Shown: positions 1 to 13,500 of the stretch, one piece after another
Position numbering within the stretch: the stretch's first letter is position 1
Layout: every line of letters starts with the position of its first letter
Source: Pholis gunnellus
Lineage: Eukaryota > Chordata > Actinopteri > Perciformes > Pholidae
Assembly (NCBI GenBank): GCA_910591455.2
Contig: OU342816.1
Span: forward strand, 4,730,476 to 4,794,475
Reading direction: 5' to 3'
Length of the DNA stretch: 64,000 bases
Position numbers and translations under genes: made by a program
The notes under the pieces: generated by a model
The model's database searches: none
The model's input: the letters and a program-made list of their open reading frames with translations, nothing else
Told to the model about the DNA's origin: nothing

Positions 1-940
1 CACGCAAAACTAGTTTGGGGCAGATTGAATAAAGTACCTTGTAGTTACAACAACTTCCTCTTTCATGGCGAACGGCACGAAATGTGCCTGACATGGGCGC
101 CACATAAAACGAAGGTCGTTCAATGTCAGTACACCATTTCAGTAACTTTTCATCATTAATGTCTTTAGATCATCTTGACCAAATTTGAAGTTGATTGTAT
201 AAATTCTGTGGGAGGAGTTCGTTAAAGTACAATGCCTGAAAACTATGAAAAATGCCGAAAAATGCAAAGAAATGAGAGTATTACTGCATTGGCCCCTAGT
301 GGTTGTATGGAATAAAAATTTGAGGGTATGTTACAGGACACAATGTGAACATATGCTACAGATTTCGTGATGATAAGCCACATGGTTTTGAAGTTATATA
401 TATTGCTGTAGAAGGCCAACTCCTCATGAAATTCATTGGTCCATATATTCTTAATGCAATAAGATATCAAGAAACTTTTCATAACTTTTGATGATATATA
501 TCCAATAATGATTCACAGCAAATTTGGTACCAATCAGACCCAGGGTCTAGGAGAAGTGATTTTTTTTTTATTTTTACAAAATTCAAAATGGTGGAACATT
601 TTGGTAGGCGGAGCTTAGGGTCCCAAGAGGATTTTTTGTAGAACTCATTCAGTTGCTCATGTCAGTAAAATCTTAAGTAATTTGGACATACGGGCTGTTG
701 GGGCTTGCCTTTCCATTATCTAGGTGGCGCTAGCGAGTAATTTTGTATGCTCGAGCATTGGACCCATAAAATATCAAAATTTCCCACAGTCCCGATATGC
801 TCGCCAAATATGGGGAGGTTGGGGACATGTCAGATACCCTTAAACGGTTTTTCATCATAGGGTATAATAATAATTCCTACAGATACAATAGGGACCTCGC
901 GGACCCGACGTTGTCGGTGCTCGGGCCCTAATGAGATACT
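1..940. repeat. Degenerate dispersed-repeat sequence (transposon-like)
   Basis: No coding frame of note. The text from about 240 to 930 contains phrases that I recall as recurrent in teleost interspersed repeats, such as a stretch about a gene-poor variable 'cattggcccctagtgg' near 290 and an ending near 870-932 with 'aattcctacagatacaat' followed by 'ctcgggccctaa'. No clear terminal inverted repeats or target duplications were found, so neither class nor exact ends can be given. The assignment comes from memory of repeat text, not from a search. Confidence 0.35.
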
Positions 941-1657
941 TAAACACACAGTCATAGAAGCCGCTCTGTGGCTGGTTACTCTACATATAAATGTAATGAG
1001 AGCACATTGAAGACGACTTAAACGTGGCTTTACAACACATGAAATACTTCACGTGGGATCGTGCAAACGCACCCTTGAAAGGATTTTAAGCATTAAGTTT
1101 AAGCTCTATTTTCATTAATAGTTTGATAGAGTAATGTGGGTTTCTTCACCCTAAATTAAAAGGATTTAAGTTATAACAGAAATGTGCTTAAATATTTTTA
1201 CATTTATATAACTGCATGTACAATATTTTAACACTTGAATAAACAATCATCAAATGCAGAGAGTTATTTACCGATATGTTAGGAGTAGTTACAGTTACAA
1301 CCGTCCCTCTGAGGCCGACCGTGATGCTGATGTGGCCCAGAGTGAAGATGAGTTTCACACCTCTGGGCTATACTGTGATTTTTATGATATGCAGTATATT
1401 AGTGATGGCGAGATGAAGCGTTGAAGCTTTCCATCTGATTGGTTCACTTGTGGGCCGAAGCTTCATTTGCTCTACGGCGCCATCAAGTGGACAGTAAATG
1501 TAAAACAGGCAGAGTGATGGCTTTGGTGTGTGAAGCTTTGAATTGAATAAATGAATGTTTGATGCTCGAATAGATTGCAAACAAAGTCCTAAGTCCACAA
1601 AATTGCGTTTCGCTGCCCCTGAATCAGTCCCGTCATCCACACAAGCCTCGACACATC
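941..1657. other. Gene-free stretch downstream of lig3
   Basis: AT-rich DNA with no supported gene. Around 1,440-1,500 it holds a short stretch ('gcgccatcaagtggacag') resembling the end of a fish repeat. Nothing else is recognised. Confidence 0.5.
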
Positions 1658-2049
<392 letters not shown>

Positions 2050-2109
2050 TGGAATAAATAGCATCACAAATTGTTACAGAGACCTTAGATTATCTTCGTC
2101 AACATTTTG

Positions 2110-2115
2110 TTTATT
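2110..2115 (-). terminator. Candidate lig3 poly(A) signal
   Basis: AATAAA on the minus strand (tttatt on the plus strand), about 370 nt past the lig3 stop codon. Cleavage would fall near 2,090, just before the compound microsatellite. It is the clearest candidate seen close to the stop. Confidence 0.45.
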
Positions 2116-2481
2116 AATAGTAACAAATTGTTTTGTTCTCAAAATGTGAACTGCTGTTTAATACTGTAAAAATAATGCATTTCATGATTTACAGGCCTCT
2201 TGCAGCTGCTTTAAAAAAACTAAACACTCCACATCTACAGTAGATTTCCGTACTGTATGTGTTGTCTGCTAGTGAACAAACCATAAGGGACTGGGGACAG
2301 AATACATCAAATGACCTGACAGCAGTGTGTGATTGAACTCAAGGACACAGCAGGTTTCCCAATCAGTTTTCATAATAGAGTGTGATCTGACCTTTGGGTC
2401 CAAAGCATAAATATAACATTGATTGCACAGATGTGCAGTCGTTAAGAGACATGTTAACAGTGCATAATGTGTGTTTGTTTG

Positions 2482-5400
2482 TTAACAGGGAGGTACAATC
2501 CGCCTCTTGCGGATACATTCCCAGATCCATCCGGGTGACACTCTCTGCGCCTGGCTGTCTGCTTCAGGTCCAGCCAGCGTGTGTGTGGCTGAGGAAGTGT
2601 CATAATCCGGAACGACGTCGCCATCGTACGCCACGAAGTAGCGCTTGAGCTTGTGAAAGTCCTGCACTGAGACGGGCAGGAACAGCTTCACCCCGCTGAA
2701 GATGTCCAGCAGCGTCTACAGGAAACACAGTCAGCAGTACATAAACTTTATTTTTATTATCCCAGTAGAGACATAATGAGCCATTAAACCCCACAAAGGC
2801 AACGGAAGTTTGAACATGTCGGAGCTCGTCTTGGTTGACATACCTTGTCATTACTGGGCTCCAGTAGTGTAGCGGTTGGCTTCGCTCGGCTTTGTCCATT
2901 ACTGTGGACGCTTTCACTCTTCTTCACCTGACAGGAAACAGAACAATTCAGAACACGCAGCTCTAGATTGCTGTAATGATGCATCTGTGCGCGCCTGTGT
3001 GCAGTTAATACCTTTTTCGCGCTGGGTGCTTCTGAGCCAGGCGTCCTCGGCTGTGATTTTACCACCTTTGTTTTGGGTGTGCTGCTGCTGCTGCTGCTGC
3101 TGCTGCTGTCTGTGAATGTTGATATAAGAAATAAAGACTGAAATTACACTCGGGTCAATCATTTTGCCAGTTCAATGCCGAGTCCAACGACCATCTCTAT
3201 GTGTTTGACTATTTCCGACAGGCTGTAGTTTAGCATAAAAAAACACCAAAAAACATTGTTTTTTTCGACATACTATGACTTTTGCTATACTATATATACT
3301 GTTCTCTGACGTACAGGTAAAATTAATCCTCACGACAATTGTGTTGAACCTTTCAATATAAACAAATGTAACCCTTTGCATCAGCATTACTTTGTACTGT
3401 AAAGACAATGATGAATATTAAAACAGTCCTCCCATTAGGCCGCTCGTTTGTGTACTTACTGGTCTTCTTGGGTGGAGGTCGACGGGACGAGGGCGACGGG
3501 GAGCTTCCTCCGCTGTCCCCTCCCGAGGATCCCTTGTCATCGTTGGATGTAGACGGTCCAGCTGTTACTTTAAAGTCACAGTTCTCCTTCGATATGCGGA
3601 AGAGCTCCTGAGCACAGCGACGGAATGACCACGTGAGCGTTCAGCCAGCAGATTGAAGTACTGTGTTGCATTTAAATACTTGAGCGCTGGTGTGTATTTC
3701 AGTTAAGTAATCAAACAAACAATCCAGGACATTTACTTTGGGTATTCAGTAACATCTCATTGAAACCTGTTCGTTAATGGTGAATCATCTCCCATGGGGC
3801 CTTCAGTTAGCTACGTCATGTGTATGCATCAGACCGCGGCCGTGTGTTTTTGAATAGAAATGGCGATATCCTACTTTAAGCTGGTCCAGGTTTGTGGCAG
3901 TCTTCCAGTCCTTGTCATCACGGATGCGCGTCATTCGGGGAAAGCGGATGGAGATGCCGTCAGCGGTGTGCATCTCTGATTTGGAAAACTCTGCGCCTGT
4001 GATCTCCCAGACAGGCGCTTGCTGCAGCAGAGGAAACAAACGACAAGAAACATCTATGAACGCTTCTCCATAGAAGTAAAAAGCAATTCTAACTTCTGCT
4101 CAAATATGGGGGGGGGGGAGCCGTGGATTTCATTACTACTATACTATAGTTCTATTTTCAGACTTGAAAGCCAGAAAGGGTCATTTCAATCTCTGAAGTT
4201 ATGCGTTTTCATGCAAAACTGCTTGCAGGTTGAAAACCCCTCCCGAGCTCTGCGGCGTGGGCGATCATTATCTCGATGCGTTTGGAGACATTTCTGCAGA
4301 AGATGTATGCAAGAGATGCTTTCCCCTCATTGCTTCATTTAAAAAGGTCTGCAGTGCCCAGATATGCAATCGGCTGCGTATCAACAGACCGTCTGGGAAA
4401 TACTAATGTGCTTGATGGCAAAATCTCACCTGAGGATCTCGAATAACGAAATCTGGATAATAGTTCTTGATGATTTTCAGCCAGCCTGGGATTTTGCTTG
4501 GTTCCTACACAAAGACACACAAAGACACACACACACACACACACACACAGATGATTAATCTTTGGTTTTATTAGATCAGCTCAATACTCCAGACAGGCCT
4601 CTCAGTGGAAACTCTCTGACCTTGCTGATTTTGATCACATCCAGCTCTTTCTGGAGCCGGGCCAAGGTGGCGTCATCGTAGCCTCCGGAGCACTTGGTGA
4701 CTGTGCACCACTTCCTGGAGTGTGGGTCGTAACAGCCCATCAGAAAACTGGACATGATGCCTCCTGGTGGGTAGAAGAACACACACAGCATTAGGAAGTG
4801 CTGCTAGCGGATCCGTTATGTACTCCTACACGGTATCACTTCACAGAATTAGCCTCAAGTCCACTTGAAAACTGCTGTTTTGTACTTTTCACTTCTGTCC
4901 CACAGTATGCAAAGTGGTTTTCATCTGATTTGTTGTTGCTGCTCTTCCCACTGCATGAGCTGTCTTCATTAGCCGTGCTGTTGAGATTTGTACCATTGTC
5001 TCTGCATTTGTAATGCTTCCATTGTGTTCTATGCTCATTACCAGGCCTCCTCTCCTCTGTAGATTTAGAAATGCTCCCGTTCTGGGTGTTTGTATTCATA
5101 ACGTTATAGAGTTGTGCTGTTCTTAATTTCACCATCCTGTCTGAGTAGAGTCCATACAGCAGATTATATTTGAACCCACTGATCTACGAGGGCTCACAGC
5201 TTTAAGTGCTTTCACACCAACTCACAAATCTTTTCATATAATAACCGAGACTCATATTAAGTGTCGGCGCTAATAAAACTGTTGCAGAATTACAAATGAT
5301 CCTTGAATCTTGATCGGAGGTATTTCGTGGTCAAAGAAGCGGCTTCAAAAAGGTGGATAAACGCATTTCATTTCATATAAATCCTCCACAATAAATACGT

Positions 5401-7115
5401 TATTTGAGCTCTTCCTCCCTGCAGCATTAGAAGAATATATTAAATAATAGTTACTAAGGAAGCTCCACGGAGATCGATAGGTTTATATATATATATATAT
5501 GGTGTATTTATTTATTCATTTGTTGCAGGCCTACATATGAGCACATTGGTTTTTATGGGATTTTTGCACATTTGAAGCCGTTTTTGTTTCAATAAAAAGG
5601 AAAAGAAGTTAAAGTCTGAATTTTTTTCCTCATCTCTCATTTGACTATAAAAGCAAAGTAGAATATAAGTTAATTCTGACCGCAGGTTTGAGGAAAGTTT
5701 GACAGCTTGTGTCGTCTCCCTTCCCTCTGCTGTTGTACTGTACGGGCTTCAAACACAGGATGCGAGCTGTGATCTCGGCACGATCGGATGACGTAGCTAC
5801 GCTTGTCTTTTCAATAATTTGCCGGTCTCTGGAGTCACACTCCTAATCTGACAGGAAGTGGCTGAGCATTAAAAGGAGAGCACCAAGAAGCGGTCAGTGC
5901 ATACAGAAGTGGATGATCAGGACTCTACAGACCGTTGGAGCCTTTTCCATAGAAGGCGCCCAGCACCACCAGGTCGGCCGTGTCGGCCATGGCGCCTTCG
6001 TTCAGATAGTCCTTCTTCACCTTCAGCCAGTGGCGCTTCCCTGGTTCATAGGTGCCCTGAGACAAACAGGTAATCATCGTAATGTTTCAGCTACATCGGT
6101 ACAATGACTGGAGAACTACAGTGTAGTATCAGTATAACTTATGCACATTACATACATATTCCCATCCGTTTCTTTACATTTGGAGATTTAAAGAAAAACA
6201 CTCACCTTCAAGTCTTTCAGCACCAGGCCTTCGAGTCCCTCTCTGATGACTCGAGTTATCATTTCAGCCAGATCTCCGGCCCTCTGACACACACACAAAC
6301 ACGATATCATGAGCCATGACAGATGTATTCATACGACAGAGAGACAGATTCTGAGTTTAACCTACAGTGACGTGTTTCATCTCTGAGAACAGGATCCTGT
6401 TGGTCACCTCCACCATGTTGTCATTTAGGAACTTCCTGCGCTCAGACAGAGGCCTGCAGAACAAGAAGACACAGGAGAGAAACATCAGACAGCTTGAACT
6501 ATTAACAAGGTCACCAGGTATTAATGTTACACACGTCTGTGGCACAACTACATCATACAAACGCACTTTAAAACAAGGAGGAAAGAAACTCAAATAATAT
6601 ACTGGTGGGCTAAATAAAAAGCATAAAATATCATAGTTATGGAAAAACATCTCTCTCTACCAAAACCAGAGAAAAACAAACCTTCAATACATTAAATAGA
6701 ATCTCTACATGAAACCATGACCTACCTTAACGTTTGACAGAAACCATTTCACACGCCTGGATTACTGAAATAGCCCGTTTACTCCCCTGAACCAGACCGC
6801 TATGTACAGAACTCCCCCGACCCAAGAGACGTGACCCCATCACTCCCGCCTTCACGCTGGAGCCCAGTTTGTTTTACAATAGATTACACCGATTATGTTG
6901 GCGGCCCTTCATGGCCTCTCTCCCGGCTATATGTCTGACTTCTTAGTACCGTTCTTTGACATCTTCGAGCAGAGGCCCAGCTGCAAACTGCCCGAGGAAA
7001 TCGGGTCGGCTGAGTCAGTGCGCTCCTTTAAAAAGGAGCTGAATTACATATTCAGAGCATTTATAGAGCAGCAAACAAACTACAAACAACTATTCGCTTT
7101 GAAAGCAGAGAGTGA

Positions 7116-7193
<78 letters not shown>

Positions 7194-10100
7194 TCCACTG
7201 GTTAGCTGATGGCCCCCCAGTTTGACGGCGTCGTCACAGACTCGTAAAATTGTAGCACCCCCCCCCTCAGGTTGGCACCGCTGGCTCAGCCGTCGCCATG
7301 TTGAGAGCCGTGTGGAGGCAATCCCTCAATCACACATATGCACTCAATTCATAATTCAACACCTTTAAGTCTTCTTAAAATGTAGTTTTATCGGAGAGAC
7401 TTCCCTGATTTAAATTTCATTTATTTCCATTGTTTTCTTTTGCTATTCTAAGATTTTTCTACTCTCTGTCTAATATTCATTCACCACATTTGGGTTTATA
7501 ACAGTTTTCTTTAAAACCTGATGATTTATGAATTGTCCGTTTTATTTTGTAACTATTATTGTTATGAAAACACATTACCTCTCCATGAGACTCACGCCGT
7601 TGAAGTAGATACAGTCGAAAACAAAAAGGCACACTTTGGCATCTTGAAAGGCGGCTTTCTGAGGAGAGGAAGGTGCGACAACAATGAGCGCTCCAACTCA
7701 TGTTGGAACAACAGCAACAACAAAGACAAAGGTGCAAAACCGTCTGTGGTGTTCTCACCTTGTGGACACCCAAAGTCCCAAAGGGAAGGGGTTTACTGGT
7801 CTTTGTGTCAATTAGAAGAACTTCAGCATCCAATATCATACTGTGGCCTCCGGGGAAAGCCTGAGGGATGTATTCCTTGAAATGAGCCACCTGAAACACA
7901 GACACGGGGTTTAGGTGCTGAGTGGACACAAGATGCGTTTCAAACAACTATCAAGCCAGACCTGAGAGACTGGCAGCATCCCATGTTATCAACAGGCCTG
8001 CCCCGGTGAAACGACTAAATAATAACGGGCTTTAAGCCGATGAGGAGCTCAGAATCTCATGTTTTTTACAGCATCTGGTTAAAGCAAACTGTTTATTTGG
8101 GGCGAGACTTTAAATGAGACATGTAGAGTAAAATGTTTCCGATGAAATATCACAATTTTAAAGCTTCGTTTTGGCTGCTTTTTTCTGTCGGAAGTTTTCG
8201 TCACACATGATGTGTTCAAGGACTGTCGGGACGATGGTGTGCTTTCCTAAGGTTTTACTGGGGTTCAAGGTTGCTGTGAGGTGTATAATGTGCACAGCAG
8301 CAGCCTCCAGTGGTTGGAAAAGGCTGATGGACGTGATGCTGAGCTATTTATCCCGGCATGTTTACAGGCTGTCGGCCTCACGCTGAGAGAACAAATGCTG
8401 CAAAATCACTGTGAGAAATGTCTGAATTTCACGCTGGGAAAATACCTTCAAGTTGCTGATCCAGCCGGGGCAAACCTGAGGAGGTTCTACTCTGACATGC
8501 ATTGTCATACTAATTGGTGTGTGTGTGTGTGTGTGTGCGAGATCACACTGACTTTGTGTGGTAACACGGGCTTGAGGCTGCGGCTGAAGTAGCTGAAGAC
8601 GTCCCCATTCTTATGGACTTGCACCCGCTCTCCATCGTACTTGATCTCGGAGTACATCCCGTTGGGGCATTTCTTCATGGCGTACTCGACGGATTTACAA
8701 GCCTCCGCCTGAAATCACACAGGAAACAACAACAACAACACGCTCTCAGCAAGGAACCAAACTCTCATTTGTAAGAACTTTTCATTCAGTTGCTCTAGTG
8801 GCAAAAGTGTGCCCGTCTTAAATTAAACCTTCACATACTGATGGTACGGTTACATCGTCAATATGTGACTGCGCTTCCACCTGCTGCTCTGACGGTGAGC
8901 TCGTCACCCTAAATGACATGAAGTTGGGAACTGGCTTCAGTTATTAATTTGTAAACTAAAACGTTGTACAGCTGCAGTGAATTTCAATTTACTTTTATAT
9001 CGTGTAATCAAAAGTCTGCTGTGTAATGTGAAATTTAATGGTCCGTAGATTTTCTTTTGGAGGCACATTTTAAATCATGCTGAATTAATAGTTGCATTGG
9101 GGATGTGTTCAGAGCAGAGTTATCAGAAGGTCCAGCTGCTGCTTGTTTGGTTATCTAGTGACGAGCCTTCAGCTGGAAACATCTTCTGGAGTTTTCCTCT
9201 AAAAGGGAAGAAATCTAAACACCTCATTCAATCTTCTGGTAGGTTGGTCACCGGCAGCCTCCGGTTCTGACGAGGGAAGCCAAAGCTCTCTAATGTCCAC
9301 CAGGGGGCGACTCCTCTGGTTGTATAGAAGTCTATGAGAAAATGACTCTACTTCTCTCTTGATTTATTACCTCAGTAAACATTGTAAACATGAGTTTATG
9401 GTCTCAATCTCTAGTTTCAAGTCTTCTTCAATACAGCATGATGTTCATTTAGTAAATGATGGTCCATTTAGAGTCAAACAGACCATAAAGCAGGGGATGC
9501 TTTTCCAGTTGCCCTCGTTGACAACGAGGGCAACTGGTCAGAAAGGTCAGGTGTCATTTGTATTCAAATTTGTAGGACAGAAATCATAGTTGTTGAAAGA
9601 AAAGATTCATGTTTTTTCTCTAGAACTGATTTTAAAACGCTTCAGTGACTTTATCTCCGCATTTAAATGTGTATAAAAACCTCCCCTTTCATATTTAACC
9701 CGAATTCCCTCACTCTGTTTGTTAATGCGACTTCCTTAAATCATGGCGGTTCAGAGTGTCAGCCTCGCATTGAATCACATAAATCAGGTCGAACTGTTGA
9801 AAAGTATTTATGCATTTTAGTGTTGGAGCTCACCAACATGGGCTGAACGGGGGTCATGAGCGAGGCCTCCACGGTGAGGAGCTTCCTGGGTCCCGAGCCA
9901 TTAGAGGCATCCTGCTGATTCCTCAACACCCGCTCAACCACATCACCCAGATTACGCGAGGCCTTGAAGGCATCGTAAGCATTTGGATCCACGGCGTCCA
10001 AGCTGCACGACAACGAAACAGGAGTTTGAGATCGGTGCGAACAAATACAATCTTTCTTCAGAGTGTACATTTGCTTCGAGGCAGAAAACAAACACTTACA

Positions 10101-10498
10101 CGTGTTTTGCTCCAGAGTTCATCTTCAAGTCGTGTTTAATAAGCCGAATGATGCATTTCAGGTCATTACTGGTGCATCTATGAAGAGAAGGCAGATCATC
10201 AGCAGGGGGGGGGGGGGGGGATCGTGAAGCAAATGACAAAGTATTACAGCAATTTATGAGGCAGAAAACTAGCTGTATAAAATAATTACATTACTTGGCA
10301 GTACTGGAAACCCAGAAACTGTAAGAATTCAGAATAAACGGCCTCATCAGTGTTGTACGACACAAGAAGACCTTCTATTCAGCGCAGCACGAAATATTGC
10401 TTCTGTCGGTTTACAGCCTGCAATATGTTATTTATGACAAATAAACACAATCCCACTCTGACATCTGCTACTGTGGAGCGCAGAATGTCAAATACAGA

Positions 10499-10574
<76 letters not shown>

Positions 10575-13500
10575 AGACATGCCTCAGGCAGACAAACAAG
10601 GACTGCCAAAAATAAATAAATACCAACAATAAAAAAAGAAGTGCAAGCGACACAAGCGGAGACTATTAACAGAAAGATTTTCAAATACTATGAAAAGAAA
10701 TCACACAATCTGTCTTCATGACGTTTATACATTTTGTAGTAAACGGTTTGCTTTCTTTAAAGCAATTTGAACACTTGCTGACAGGTCGAGCGCCAAAATA
10801 AAGACGTCATGTGGAGAGGCACGACTACAAAAGACCAGGCCAGACATGACTCGTGTGATGAGGATCACTAGTGAGTGCATGAGTCTGTGTCAGTGGCCTG
10901 ACATAATGCGTCACAAATAGTTTCCGATAGTAAATCATTCCAGACATTGAGGAGGTTGGTTTATGGCGTTTGTCTTCTTGCTTCTTCACAGAATATTTAG
11001 TTGGTACGCCCTCTGGTGTTTTGGAGAATACAGTGAACAGCGCATTGAGCATGAACGTCTTTGTGCGTGCTCGTAGCTCGAGCGCGAGGTTAAACAAAGC
11101 TGGCCTCCGCCGAGCGGCTGCACTCTCCACCCTCAGGTTTATGTTCGCGTGCTGGAAAAAGACGTAATCACGGCCTGAGCGTCGTGCACGAAGGCTCCGC
11201 GGTGCTTGGTCGTGCAACTCTGAATTTTTGTATTTACACTTCCTGCCTATTTACACGTCTAGGGACTTTAGAAACAGGTGTTAAAAATCTACATTTGAGT
11301 AAATATTTTGCAGCCAAATCGAATAGTTTACAGGATATTCAACCTTTGTTTAATACTTGACTCATTATTGTGGAGGTTGGTTTGTGGCTTTTTGCTGATT
11401 ACACCTTCAGTCTATGGTCATATCTCTGAGTTACACTCGTTATCTTCTTCACAGTTCATTATGTTTGTACTCCCTAACAATAACCCAACAACCAGACATT
11501 GAGCATACACGCCTCTGTGCATGCTCAGAGAGTACAAACAAAGCTTTAAAGTCTCATGTTCATGTGTTTGGAGAGGTGGAACGGTTTCTATCATTTCACT
11601 GAATTACCTTAACTGTGCTGTTTTACTACCCAGCCCAGTTCATGTGAAAATGAAAACGAAGCGCTGCATTACTTTTTGGAGATTTCCTCCAGCTCGGTCT
11701 GCTGCTCGTCCTCCTTGGTCAGCAGGGCGAGGCGGGTGAGTGAGGCGTCCACTTCCTGGATGGTCAGGAGGCTCTTGGTAGCCGCGAGGAATGATTTACT
11801 CTCGTCAAAGAACATCCTCACTGTTTCAGACACATCGCCCTTCAAAAAAAAAAAATCACTTTCAAGATGCAATGTCAACAGACTAAATTCAGCCCAGAAT
11901 AAAATCCCCCTGAAAAACAGATTTTCAAACAAAGAATATCAACGAAGCGGCTTTGAATCGTCGCTGAGGGAGAAAGAAACTTTAGTTCTAAAACATGTTT
12001 GAAGATGTGTGGGAACACACGGATCACAGACCTGCTCCAGATCGCGCACCATGTCGTCCTGGTTGCACCTGAAGATGCGGCTGAAGAGTTTGACAATCTG
12101 CTTGTCGTTGAGGTTGTAGACGCTTTTCACAACGCCCGGCAGGAGCAGCTTCACCGTGAGGAACAGGTCTCCATGGAACTTATCTAGGACGGGGGGAAAG
12201 AAGATTTAGGAGACACGTTTTGGGAATCTGTCACATGATGTCGTGCTGAAAGTGATTATCACACCCACCTCCACCTGAGCCCTTCCGGAGGAACTTCTCA
12301 ATAATCTGCGTCTTGACGTTGTAGCTGTTTTGTTCGGCCACCATGGCGCAGAGCTTGCGAAACTCTCTGAAGAGGCAGTCCTTGTGCTGGGGGTCACAAA
12401 GCTGGGCGGACAGGGGGCTGCCTTGGCTGGCTGTGGCCGAGGAAGAGGAAGAGGAGGAGGAGGAAGGTCCCGGGCTGCTGGAGCTGCTGGAGCTGCCGGA
12501 GCCGCCAGCTTTCGCAGCTGACGGAGAAATGAGGTGGAACAGAACACGCCATGAGACCAATTTTGACAAAGCTGCTGATGAAATATCACAATTCTAAGCT
12601 TAGTTTCAGTTGCTTTTGCCGATGGAAGCGTTCATCACGCATGATGTGTTTAAGGACCGTCAGAAAGATTATAATCTGACAATAATGACGTTTCTCACAG
12701 TTTCTGGCTACTATGAACAGTGTAGTTTTGACGACTGTTTAAAGAAAACATGCTTCTCTATCCTGCGGGCGGGTTTTGGGGTTCAGAGGGTTAATGCAGA
12801 CGCAAACACTATTTGATAAAGTGTGGCATGTAAAGGGAGCCTTAATCCATCAGTGAACCATCAGACAGAACCGTTCTGATCCAAGATGTTCCTTTTAGTC
12901 TCAGAATGGGAAAATGTTCCTTTGCTTCAGATGCTTGTGTTGTAACTTTGACCAGCTTCTTATTGTTTCCTCTGACCACTGAGGTGACCTGAGATGTCAT
13001 TTCTTACCAGTGAAGCCTGAGAACTTCCGCGGCGCGTTGACAGACGGGTCAGCAGGAGGAGCCATGAGCTGACCAGAGGTGTTCGTCTTGGCCTGCGCCT
13101 TCTTCTTTGGACTGGCATTGACTTTGGCCATCAGGTCTGTGAGACAAGAAGAATACTTCAGAACAAACGTGGAATCATTTGAGCTGAGAGACCACACCGT
13201 ACCGATCAGGACTCGACAGTAAAAGGTTGCCAGGTTGTCATTTTGAGAAATTCATAACCAATTCTTTGGGATTGGGACAGTAATAAGCAAAACATGCACG
13301 TGAAACAAATACATTTTTTTGTTGCATTAGTGACATCCAGATATTGTTGTTCCTGTCAGAACAGGAAGAAGGCAACGCTGCACGTGTGTGGGTGCGTTTT
13401 TGCTTACATGCCCACAGGCATCTGTTGTAGAGACAATGGTGAAGCCACTGGAGTTGTTTTGACTGTTAACCTTTTAAAATCACTAAAGAACGTGCAAACT

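Noticed and set aside
12330..12597. Plus-strand Glu-rich and Gly/Arg-rich frames
   Set aside because: They are shadows of lig3 exon 3 on the other strand.
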